Shown here piece by piece: positions 17,414 through 23,862 of a stretch of DNA of 61,350 bases. Location: contig CALBUI010000046.1 of assembly GCA_937968125.1 (NCBI GenBank), positions 1-61,350 of the forward strand, written 5' to 3'. Made by a program: the position numbers and the translations under genes. The notes beneath the pieces were generated by a model, which saw only the letters and a program-made list of their open reading frames with translations, was not told the origin of the DNA and made no database searches. This DNA is from an uncultured Anaerolineales bacterium. GTDB taxonomy: Bacteria; Chloroflexota; Anaerolineae; Anaerolineales; UBA4823. Positions within the stretch are counted from its first letter, which is position 1, and each line of letters opens with the position of its first letter.

Positions 17414-18824
17414 CCTGAGACCAGCTCTGGTTATTACCCGGCGGGAAGTGAGAGATCACTTTCGCGATTGGCGCATCCTAAGCCCTATCCTGCTCCTGAT
17501 AATCATGCTGCCCCTCCTAATGAATTATGCCTCGGGGCGCTTTCTGGTATTTGCCGATCGATATGGGGCTCAAATCGAAATTGACCAGGTATTTCCGTTT
17601 ATGTTGATGGTCGTCGGGTTTTTCCCAGTGACTGTAGCCCTGGTTCTGGCACTCGAGAGTTTCGTCGGCGAAAAAGAGCGGCGTAGTTTAGAACCCCTGC
17701 TGAGCAGCCCATTAACTGATTTCCAGATATATTTTGGAAAACTGCTGGCGGCCTTAATACCTTCATTAATGGCCAGCTATCTCGGCATGTTTTTGTACCT
17801 GTTGTGGGTATATTTCCAAGGAATTTGGTTTCCAGAAATCACTCAATTAATCCAGATTTTTGCCCTTGCCACGACAAACTGTTTGATCATGATCAGCGGC
17901 GCGGTTGTGGTCTCCTCCCAAACCACCTCGATGCGGGCGGCAAATTTGTTGGCGGTGTTCATCATCCTACCGATGGCAGTCCTGCTGCAAGCTGAAAGCG
18001 CGGTTATCGTCTGGGCAGACAATATGGTTTTGTTCTGGGTACTGGTAGGGGAAACTATCGTCGCAATTTTGCTGGTAAGAATTGGTCTCGCTCATTTCAA
18101 CCGGGAGGAACTGGTAGGAAATGAATTCGACTCCTTTGATGTGCGCAAGGGTTTTACCATATTCTGGAAAGATTTTCGTGGAGAAGCGAATACACCCTGG
18201 GAATGGTATCGCAAAGAATTGAAGGTTACCTTCGAGAAGATGCGTTTGCCTGCCTTATTAGTCATCGTGGTACTGATTGCTGGATTGGTGCTTGGGGCGA
18301 GCCTGGCAGATCAATTTGTGATTCCATCCGAGTTCATCAGCGTGGAATCAATTAAAGATGGCACGATTAGCGGTAATGAAAACTTGCGTTTCTTTGAAAA
18401 CAGTAATGTACCTTTAGTTTGGTTCAATAACTTGCGTAATATTATCCTGGCAACAATTGCAGGACTATTATCATTTGGAGTGCTGGCGTTAATCGTTATG
18501 GTTCTGCCTGTGCTTATGATTGGTTTTTTTACCGCGTCTATTGCCAGCGCTGGCCTTTCTCCATTCTTGTTCTTGCTGGCGTTTGTAATTCCGCACAGCA
18601 TATTAGAGATTCCGGCCATTATCCTGGCTGGAGCAGCGATATTTCGGCTTGGGGCGGCGATTGCTTCACCCTCCCAGGGGAAAACCATTGGTGAATCTTG
18701 GCTGGCCGCGATGGTAGATTGGGCAAAGGTTATGGTTGGGTTGGTGCTACCTCTCTTATTAGGAGCGGCAATTTTGGAGGTCTTGGTGACTCCCCGCGTC
18801 GCTTCTTGGATATTCGGTGGATAA
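17406..18824 (+). CDS. ABC-2-type permease
   Basis: A 472-aa multi-pass membrane protein with about ten to twelve helices in two groups separated by a soluble region (about 235-290). The N-terminus (ALVITRREVRDHFRDWRILSPILLLIIMLPLLMN) and the EKERRSLEPLLSSPL motif are typical of NatB/ABC-2 permeases. The ATG at 17406 is preferred over an upstream in-frame start because GGAG lies ten bases upstream. It overlaps the ATPase stop by 8 bp, consistent with translational coupling. It would form the membrane part of an exporter with the preceding ATPase. Confidence 0.88.
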   Translation: MDSLRPALVITRREVRDHFRDWRILSPILLLIIMLPLLMNYASGRFLVFADRYGAQIEIDQVFPFMLMVVGFFPVTVALVLALESFVGEKERRSLEPLLSSPLTDFQIYFGKLLAALIPSLMASYLGMFLYLLWVYFQGIWFPEITQLIQIFALATTNCLIMISGAVVVSSQTTSMRAANLLAVFIILPMAVLLQAESAVIVWADNMVLFWVLVGETIVAILLVRIGLAHFNREELVGNEFDSFDVRKGFTIFWKDFRGEANTPWEWYRKELKVTFEKMRLPALLVIVVLIAGLVLGASLADQFVIPSEFISVESIKDGTISGNENLRFFENSNVPLVWFNNLRNIILATIAGLLSFGVLALIVMVLPVLMIGFFTASIASAGLSPFLFLLAFVIPHSILEIPAIILAGAAIFRLGAAIASPSQGKTIGESWLAAMVDWAKVMVGLVLPLLLGAAILEVLVTPRVASWIFGG

Positions 18825-18863
18825 ATTCGTTCTCTCCCGGAGAACAAAATCAAAGGAAATTAC

Positions 18864-19619
18864 ATGCCAAAAGTGATTATTCTCGGTTCTTCCAATGCAA
18901 TCCCTGATGAAGACCATGAAAACAGCCATATGGCTCTGGTTGGCGCTGAACGCTTAATACTGATCGACTGTGTCAACAATCCCATCGTCCGTTTGAGAAA
19001 AGCCGGTCTTGAGATTGAAAATATCACCGATCTCATCTTGACCCATTTCCATCCCGATCATGTCTCCGGTGTTCCTTTACTTTTGATGGATTTATGGTTG
19101 TTGGGACGTAAGGAAGAATTGAGGATTTACGGACTGGATTTCACTCTGGACAGGCTTGAAACGATGATGGACCTCTATGGCTGGGATACTTGGCCGAATT
19201 TCTTTCCGGTGCAGATGCACCGTTTGGCAGAAGAAGCAATGACCTTGGTCCAGGAGAACGAGCAATGGAAGATATTCTCCTCGCCAGTGAAACACATCAT
19301 TCCCAATATCGGACTGCGGATAGAGTTCCCTGAATCGGGCAAAGTTTTTGCTTATTCAGGTGATACGGAACCAACTCCAGAAGTGGTTCAATTAGCCAAG
19401 GACGCTAACCTGTTAATCCATGAAGCGACCGGTGCCTCATTAGGTCACACGGATGCAGCGCAGGCGGGTCAGATCGCAACAAGTGCAGGAGCAGAGCAGC
19501 TCTTCCTGATCCATTATGCAAATGGGAAGTTCAAAGATAATGGAATCGTGGCTAAAGCCGCGCAAGAATTTAGCGGCCCGGTAGGTTTGGCCGAAGATTT
19601 TTTGGAGTTTGATTTTTAA
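18864..19619 (+). CDS. MBL-fold metallohydrolase, RNase Z-like
   Basis: A 251-aa metallo-beta-lactamase-fold protein. The metal site is visible as THFHPDHVSG (HxHxDH), a later Asp in YSGDTEPTPE, HEATGASLGHTDAAQAGQIA and a C-terminal His in LFLIHYANGK. The layout resembles RNase Z and related phosphodiesterases, but the exosite arm used for tRNA 3' processing is not evident. Substrate therefore remains open. It is 40 bp after the permease gene with AAAGGA upstream of the ATG and may share its mRNA. Confidence 0.83.
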   Translation: MPKVIILGSSNAIPDEDHENSHMALVGAERLILIDCVNNPIVRLRKAGLEIENITDLILTHFHPDHVSGVPLLLMDLWLLGRKEELRIYGLDFTLDRLETMMDLYGWDTWPNFFPVQMHRLAEEAMTLVQENEQWKIFSSPVKHIIPNIGLRIEFPESGKVFAYSGDTEPTPEVVQLAKDANLLIHEATGASLGHTDAAQAGQIATSAGAEQLFLIHYANGKFKDNGIVAKAAQEFSGPVGLAEDFLEFDF

Positions 19620-19657
19620 ATCGGGGGGAATTCAGGATTTTCCCAAGGAAAATCTGA

Positions 19658-20161
19658 TTACCAACCTTCAATGAAGGGGACCCAATCCTTGTTTTGATTT
19701 AAATGCCTGGCGAAAATATAGGCAGCCGAAGACGGGGGTTCAATCGGTTTACGCAGGAGACGCATATGCGCTTGATCAAGCGTCCGGCCTCCTTTGCGGT
19801 GATTGCAAGTTGGGCAGGCTGCAACCAGGTTGCTCCACTTATGCCTGCCGCCCTGGCTGCGGGGGATGATATGGTCAATTGTCATGTGCGGCACTTTTTG
19901 GCCACAGTATTGGCAGGAGTAATTATCCCGCCTCAAGACCTCACGCTTGCTCAGCTTGACCCGAATACGCGGCCTTTTGATCATCCTTTCCAGGCGAATG
20001 ATTGAGGGACGCGGGTATTTTTCGGATACGGTATGGATGAAGCCGCGACCGTTTAGGATGAGCGTCGCTTTACTGGTCATCATCAATCCGAACGCTCGAC
20101 GCGTATTACAGATATTTAGCGGCTCGAAATTGGCGTTTAAGACCAGGACTGGTTCCAGCAT
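19658..20161 (-). CDS. HNH endonuclease-domain protein
   Basis: A 167-aa protein of a widespread chromosomal HNH family beginning MLEPVLVLNANFEPLN. The HNH core is at about 80-130: a zinc-binding CQYCG, then MTIDHIIPRSQGG with the catalytic DH pair, then CPTCNHRKGG as the second zinc knuckle. A basic region precedes it. Many bacteria carry one such gene as part of the core genome, without an intron or homing context, so it is not treated as a mobile element. Cellular role unknown. It is transcribed from an extended -10 promoter with a leader of only about 15 bases. Confidence 0.88.
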   Translation of the reverse strand: MLEPVLVLNANFEPLNICNTRRAFGLMMTSKATLILNGRGFIHTVSEKYPRPSIIRLERMIKRPRIRVKLSKREVLRRDNYSCQYCGQKVPHMTIDHIIPRSQGGRHKWSNLVAACPTCNHRKGGRTLDQAHMRLLRKPIEPPSSAAYIFARHLNQNKDWVPFIEGW

Positions 20162-20182
20162 GATTGCACCTTAACTTTGCGA

Positions 20183-20191
20183 ATTATAGCA
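20183..20191 (-). promoter_or_regulatory. Extended -10 promoter of the HNH gene
   Basis: On the minus strand the perfect extended -10 TGC-TATAAT lies 21 bases before the ATG at 20161. The same nonamer occurs at 28558-28566. Confidence 0.65.
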
Positions 20192-20267
20192 TGCAAATGA
20201 TTAGGTCTGAAGCGTAGTTAATGATATTTTCGCCTTGTCTAATAATGGATAAACGACCAAAATCCTT

Positions 20268-20273
20268 TATAAT
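20268..20273 (+). promoter_or_regulatory. -10 element of a probable leaderless gene
   Basis: A perfect TATAAT is followed by seven bases and then GTG at 20281, so transcription should start at the start codon. No Shine-Dalgarno is present. The -35 region has only poor matches. Confidence 0.5.
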
Positions 20274-20280
20274 CTACCCT

Positions 20281-20811
20281 GTGAACACCATCTCAGAGGT
20301 GCAGATTTTCAAACCAGAGCTAGTTTCCAGGCGCAGTGAATTGATCGCCTGGTTAAGCGCTGTATTGGTAAACGGTACCTGGATTGTATTGTTACTCTTG
20401 GGTCAGCCTATGTCTTTCTGGCTTCCCATTTTAGGTATTCCATTGTTGCTGATTGCCTTTGGTATGAGCCTTGGTAATTGGATGGACCGGCATACGTTCT
20501 TGAAACTAGAATCTCAGGGGGTTGCCTTTAGCAATGGCCTGCGAAATGTGCAGTTAGCATGGTTGGAAATACAGGAAGTGAGGATATTGCCAGCCCAATG
20601 GGGGCAGAAGGTACAGGTGTTTGGTGAGAAATCGTATTTTGGTTTTCACACCTTGGGAGAAGTTGAGGCAAATGGAAGGGTATTGGGTCGCACGGGATTT
20701 GTCGAAGGTGAGCACGTGTTAAAACAAATCCTTGAAAGAGCTGAGTTGAGTGAATCAAAACAGATTGATATTGGAAAGCAGCAGGAAGGTTATTATTATT
20801 CTCGTGAATGA
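20281..20811 (+). CDS. Membrane protein with PH-like domain, function unknown
   Basis: A 176-aa protein with two adjacent transmembrane helices (about 22-60) and a soluble C-terminal part whose strands (FLKLESQGVAFSNGLRNVQLAWLEIQEVRIL) resemble the small bacterial PH-like domains that often follow such a helical hairpin. This similarity is my impression only. I chose the GTG at 20281, since a perfect -10 element lies seven bases upstream. An upstream in-frame ATG at 20221 would place the promoter inside the gene. It ends 22 bp before a strong terminator. Confidence 0.65.
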   Translation: MNTISEVQIFKPELVSRRSELIAWLSAVLVNGTWIVLLLLGQPMSFWLPILGIPLLLIAFGMSLGNWMDRHTFLKLESQGVAFSNGLRNVQLAWLEIQEVRILPAQWGQKVQVFGEKSYFGFHTLGEVEANGRVLGRTGFVEGEHVLKQILERAELSESKQIDIGKQQEGYYYSRE

Positions 20812-20833
20812 ATTCTCTGCATTTGGGCACCTG

Positions 20834-20865
20834 GCGCCCTCTGTGCAGAGGGCGCGTTTTCTTTT
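20834..20865 (+). terminator. Rho-independent terminator
   Basis: A 9-bp GC-rich stem (GCGCCCTCT 20834-20842 with AGAGGGCGC 20847-20855), GTGC loop, then GTTTTCTTTT. It most simply ends the mRNA of the gene at 20281-20811. It lies upstream of tyrS, but T-box elements are lacking. Confidence 0.85.
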
Positions 20866-20940
20866 CCCAGCGCCATCAACCTCATTTACACCTGATACAT
20901 GCTGGGGAGAGTAACCAACTAAAGGAGGTGAGATTTGGAA

Positions 20941-22152
20941 ATGAATATCGAAGAACAGGTATCTTACTTGATGCGCGGCACGGAGTATGGGGATGAGGAA
21001 TTAAAAGAGGCGATGGCTGACGAGCTGCACCAACGGTTGGTCGAAGCACAGAACGAGGGACGGGTACTGAAAGTCTACTGCGGGTACGATCCAACCAAAT
21101 CTGATCTTCATCTGGGACATACCATAACGATGCGCAAACTGCGCCAGTTCCAAGAGTTGGGTCATGAAGTGACTTTCCTGATCGGGACTTATACATCTTT
21201 GATCGGTGATCCTTCAGATAAGAATAAGCTGCGTCCCCAGCTGACCCCGGAGGAAGTCGAACACAATGCCCAGACCTACGCCCAGCAGGCGTTCAATATC
21301 CTCGATCCAGAAAAGACCCAGATCCGTTACAACGCTGAATGGCTTTCCCAATTGAATTTCGCAGATCTGATCAGACTGGCCTCAAATTTCACCCTCCAGC
21401 AGTTCATTTCCCGAGAAAATTTCAAACTGCGCTGGGAAAAAGGCGATGCAGTATACCTGCATGAAACCTTTTACGCCATTATGCAGGGATATGATGCCTA
21501 TTCCTTGAAAACCGATGTGCAGGTGGGTGGAACAGACCAGCTGTTCAATATCGTCACCGCAGCGCGCAAGGTGATGACCTCCCTGGGTGAAAAACCGAAC
21601 ATTGCCGTCATCATGGGTATCTTACCCGGCACCGATGGTGAAATCCGCATGAGCAAATCTCTTGGCAATCACATTCCTATCCTGGCCCCCCCGGATGAAA
21701 TGTATGGCAAGGTGATGAGTTTGCCCGACAAGGCGATGGGCGTCTATTTCCGCCTGGCGACCCGCTTGTCAGCAGCTGAGATAGATCAATTGGAAGCCGG
21801 CATCGCAGATGGAAGCCTGCACCCTCGGGATGCAAAAATGAAGCTGGCCCGTGAGATCGTGGAGATCTTCCACGATCAGCAAGCCGCGCTGGATGCTGAG
21901 AAGAATTTCGTGCGCGTATTCCAAAAGCACGATCTACCAGAAGATATGCCTGAGTATGCCTTGCAGAGTGGGCAGACCGTGCTGGATGTGCTCGAGGCCA
22001 GCGGCATGATCAAGTCGCGCAGTGAAGGCCGGCGGCTGATCAACCAGAAGGGGGTTCGGTTGGACGGCGAGGTGCTCGACGATCCCAACCAGCCTTTTCC
22101 GCATGCCGGAGTGCTGCAGGCTGGTAAGCGGCGATTTACCAAGGTCAATTAA
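20941..22152 (+). CDS. tyrS: Tyrosyl-tRNA synthetase
   Basis: A 403-aa class I synthetase that charges tRNA-Tyr. HIGH-like motif HLGHT near residue 58, the Tyr/AMP-site segment GTYTSLIGDPSDKNK, QVGGTDQLFNI near 198 and the KMSKS-like RMSKSLGNH near 236. A C-terminal S4 RNA-binding domain (about 340-400) carries SRSEGRRLINQKGVRLDG. The start is the ATG at 20941, because a near-perfect Shine-Dalgarno AAAGGAGGTGA ends nine bases before it; an upstream TTG is too close to that site. It is followed by a clear terminator. Confidence 0.97.
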   Translation: MNIEEQVSYLMRGTEYGDEELKEAMADELHQRLVEAQNEGRVLKVYCGYDPTKSDLHLGHTITMRKLRQFQELGHEVTFLIGTYTSLIGDPSDKNKLRPQLTPEEVEHNAQTYAQQAFNILDPEKTQIRYNAEWLSQLNFADLIRLASNFTLQQFISRENFKLRWEKGDAVYLHETFYAIMQGYDAYSLKTDVQVGGTDQLFNIVTAARKVMTSLGEKPNIAVIMGILPGTDGEIRMSKSLGNHIPILAPPDEMYGKVMSLPDKAMGVYFRLATRLSAAEIDQLEAGIADGSLHPRDAKMKLAREIVEIFHDQQAALDAEKNFVRVFQKHDLPEDMPEYALQSGQTVLDVLEASGMIKSRSEGRRLINQKGVRLDGEVLDDPNQPFPHAGVLQAGKRRFTKVN

Positions 22153-22160
22153 TTTTTCAA

Positions 22161-22198
22161 ACCCGCCGGCTGTTGTTCATTAGCCAGCGGGTTTTTTC
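22161..22198 (+). terminator. Terminator of tyrS
   Basis: ACCCGCCGGCT (22161-22171) pairs with AGCCAGCGGGT (22182-22192) with one mismatch. A 10-nt loop separates the arms, and a run of six T ends in TTCTT. Confidence 0.9.
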
Positions 22199-22207
22199 TT
22201 GAAGTTG

Positions 22208-22267
22208 TCAGGTGCCACGCACTTCCAAAGCATGTCCTGAGCTTGTCGCAGGGTGCATGGCACCTGA
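22208..22267. repeat. REP-like palindrome with a nested short repeat
   Basis: TCAGGTGCCACGCAC (22208-22222) and GTGCATGGCACCTGA (22253-22267) form a 15-bp inverted repeat with one mismatch. The 30-bp interior holds GTCCTGAGCTTGTCGCAGG, itself able to fold (CCTG...CAGG). It closely resembles, by memory, a short intergenic repeat (GTCCTGAGCTTGTCGAAGG) seen in several bacterial phyla. It lies between the tyrS terminator and the promoter at 22291. I found no second full copy in the window. Confidence 0.65.
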
Positions 22268-22290
22268 TTACTATATCCAGGCAGGATCAC

Positions 22291-22320
22291 TTGACTTGAG
22301 AACAAACGTTCTATTATAAT
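22291..22320 (+). promoter_or_regulatory. Promoter of the LuxR-HTH gene
   Basis: TTGACT (22291-22296), 18-bp spacer, perfect TATAAT (22315-22320). A palindromic operator fills most of the spacer. The predicted leader to the ATG at 22360 is about 32 bases. Confidence 0.8.
22299..22312. promoter_or_regulatory. LexA-box-like operator in promoter spacer
   Basis: AGAACAAACGTTCT is a perfect dyad of the form GAAC-n4-GTTC, the core of the LexA (DinR) box of Gram-positive bacteria. Its location between -35 and -10 is ideal for repression. The same 10 fixed bases occur at 28514-28527, and with one mismatch in the recA promoter. Confidence 0.65.
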
Positions 22321-22359
22321 GAGACTATCATTTGTCCTGACGAGTAAAGGCCTGTTCCT

Positions 22360-22764
22360 ATGACCATCTGGCAGCGAGTTCTGCGTGTTCTGGGGTATGC
22401 CCCTTCATCACGCCTGGCATTCCATGCGGATGAAGAACTGCTCCAATCCCTGCAGACCATCGCTGAGCGCGAACAGCGCCGTACCGGCGAGATCGCCTCT
22501 GAATTGCTCAGCTCAGCTTTGGCCCGGCGCCAGGTGGATGATGGGCTTGTGGATCATTGGCGATTTCTTTCTCCCCGTGAACAGCAGGTGGCAGCTCTGA
22601 CCTGCCTGAACTTCACCAACCGCCAGATTGCCGCCAGGCTGATGATAACCCCGGAAACTGCCAAGACGCATGTGCGCAATGTGCTGCGCAAATTTGACCT
22701 GCACAGCAAGGCGGAATTGCGCCGGGCGCTGGCTGATTGGGATTTCAGCGCCTGGCTTCAGTGA
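22360..22764 (+). CDS. LuxR-type HTH regulator with RHH-like N-terminus
   Basis: A 134-aa putative DNA-binding protein. Residues 70-130 form a LuxR/GerE helix-turn-helix: LSPREQQVAALTCLNFTNRQ, AARLMITPETAKTHVRNVLR and KFDLHSKAEL. The N-terminal part (about 18-55, RLAFHADEELLQSLQTIAER and RTGEIASELLSSALARRQ) resembles a ribbon-helix-helix or CopG-like helix pair. No receiver or ligand-binding domain is present. It has a strong promoter with a LexA-like operator and is first of a three-gene GC-rich module. It may regulate the module or itself, in concert with DNA-damage signalling; that is inference. Confidence 0.75.
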   Translation: MTIWQRVLRVLGYAPSSRLAFHADEELLQSLQTIAEREQRRTGEIASELLSSALARRQVDDGLVDHWRFLSPREQQVAALTCLNFTNRQIAARLMITPETAKTHVRNVLRKFDLHSKAELRRALADWDFSAWLQ

Positions 22765-22878
22765 ACGGCTCGTTTTTCCCCTCTACTCCTATTCACCCGC
22801 GCGGTTACTCCGAACATTCCCTGCCTCTCCCCTGTAAATGGGATTGTCCTCCCTTACTATTTGGGCTAAGTTAGGGAT

Positions 22879-23418
22879 GTGAATACGCTGCTCAACCCAA
22901 CTCCGGGGGATTTACTGTTAGTAATAGCGCCGCATGCAGGCGGTGCGATTATGTGGGAGCTGATCGCCCGCCTGGCTTGCCGGGGCACCGTACGCCTGTT
23001 GGATGGCGGCAATCGTTTCGATGTCTACCGGTGCAATCTGGCGGTAGGGCATGCCCTGGGTGGCCAGACAGGCGATCTGCCAGCCGTCCTGGAACGCATT
23101 CACCTGGCGCGTGCGTTTACCTGCTACCAGCTGGTGGCGCTGTTGAAGCAGACGCCCACAGAGCCAGTCCCCACGCTAGTTCTGGACTTGCTGTCCACAT
23201 TTTATGATGAAAATGTATCTACAGCGGAGAGCTTGCGGTTGCTGCGGGATTGTCTTGCTCAATTGCAGCGATTAAATCACCTGGCGCCGGTCGCCATCAG
23301 CGCTCGCCCGGGCCTGCCTGACAATCGTCCTGAGCTGCTGGAGGCGCTGATGGGGGCTGCCGGTCAGGTCTGGACATTAGAGCCAAACGTGCCCAAGCCA
23401 CCTCCTCGATTGTTCTGA
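22879..23418 (+). CDS. RecA/RadA-fold protein lacking Walker A
   Basis: A 179-aa protein that looks like a degenerate RecA/RadA/KaiC-fold domain. An N-terminal strand-loop (LLLVIAPHAGGAIMWELIAR) sits where a P-loop would be but lacks GKT/S. TVRLLDGGNRFDVYRCN matches the second strand of such folds, PTLVLDLLSTFYDEN looks like a Walker B strand with its Asp, and VAISARP is a later core strand. It may bind DNA or a recombinase without hydrolysing ATP, comparable in concept to ImuA/SulA-type RecA-like proteins. The start is GTG with AGGGAT upstream. A poor promoter candidate (TTGTCC, 17 bp, TAAGTT) precedes it. The DNA is locally GC-rich (40 of 60 bases in 23041-23100). Confidence 0.6.
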   Translation: MNTLLNPTPGDLLLVIAPHAGGAIMWELIARLACRGTVRLLDGGNRFDVYRCNLAVGHALGGQTGDLPAVLERIHLARAFTCYQLVALLKQTPTEPVPTLVLDLLSTFYDENVSTAESLRLLRDCLAQLQRLNHLAPVAISARPGLPDNRPELLEALMGAAGQVWTLEPNVPKPPPRLF

Positions 23419-23465
23419 GGTGCAGGGCACAAAAAGAAGTTGAGAGAGGTTTTTACAAACTGCCT

Positions 23466-23750
23466 ATGGGACGCACACTACCTTCGATCACACAAGCTTT
23501 TTTGCAAGAGCAAGAATCCTTTTCCCGCTTCCGGCGCGCTTTGCGACGCAGCGATCAGCTGGCGCTGGACGACCTGTTTGCCGCAGCCCACAAACACCTG
23601 GCCGCGGCGGCGTATGCAGCTCACGCACTGCCATTTGAAACTTTTTTGCTGGCCATGCTGCTTGAGGAGCACAAGGAAGTCCAACGCCTGCGCGGGTTGC
23701 TCGAGAACCGTTTGGGAGCGGGAAATGGGGGGACAGCAGGGAAATTCTAG
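23466..23750 (+). CDS. Small helical protein of the same module, unknown
   Basis: A 94-aa, Ala/Leu/Arg-rich, all-helical protein (SITQAFLQEQESFSRFRRAL, DQLALDDLFAAAHKHLAAAAYAAH, FETFLLAMLLEEHKEVQRLRGLLENR). No membrane segment or known motif. It is 47 bp downstream of the RecA-fold gene in the same direction and shares its GC-rich composition, suggesting that they work together, perhaps as a complex. The C-terminus is Gly-rich. I cannot name a function. Confidence 0.6.
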   Translation: MGRTLPSITQAFLQEQESFSRFRRALRRSDQLALDDLFAAAHKHLAAAAYAAHALPFETFLLAMLLEEHKEVQRLRGLLENRLGAGNGGTAGKF

Positions 23751-23771
23751 ATCAACAAGCCCTGTAGTCCA

Positions 23772-23788
23772 ATACTTTGACAAAGTAT
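23772..23788. promoter_or_regulatory. Palindromic operator over the mtnA -35
   Basis: ATACTTTGACAAAGTAT is a perfect 17-nt palindrome with a single central base. It completely covers the -35 hexamer of the mtnA promoter, so a dimeric repressor is expected to bind here. Regulator unknown. Confidence 0.55.
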
Positions 23789-23805
23789 CTTATACATGTT
23801 AAACT
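23777..23805 (+). promoter_or_regulatory. Promoter of mtnA-pfkB-ahcY
   Basis: TTGACA (23777-23782), 17-bp spacer, TAAACT (23800-23805). The -10 is the same as in the recA promoter. The predicted leader is about 50 bases and contains no recognisable SAM or SAH riboswitch. Confidence 0.75.
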
Positions 23806-23862
23806 CAGTCCGCTTTTGGCAGGAAGGTGTCTCCATGTGGGGACGCTTTGAAAGGGTTAAAA

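Noticed and set aside
18311..18853. 180-codon open frame on the minus strand inside the ABC permease gene
   Set aside because: It is an antisense shadow of a membrane-protein gene. Its composition follows from the hydrophobic codons opposite, and there is no start signal.
19658..20161. HNH gene as a mobile homing element
   Set aside because: No intron, intein, flanking repeats or split host gene. The family is a common chromosomal gene.
20834..20940. Terminator upstream of tyrS as part of a T-box riboswitch
   Set aside because: The characteristic T-box sequence (GGTGGnACCGCG-like) and a specifier loop are missing. The upstream bases are coding, and the hairpin sits just 22 bp after another gene's stop.
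23806..23862. SAM or SAH riboswitch in the mtnA leader
   Set aside because: The leader is only about 50 bases and shows none of the conserved junctions of known SAM/SAH riboswitches.
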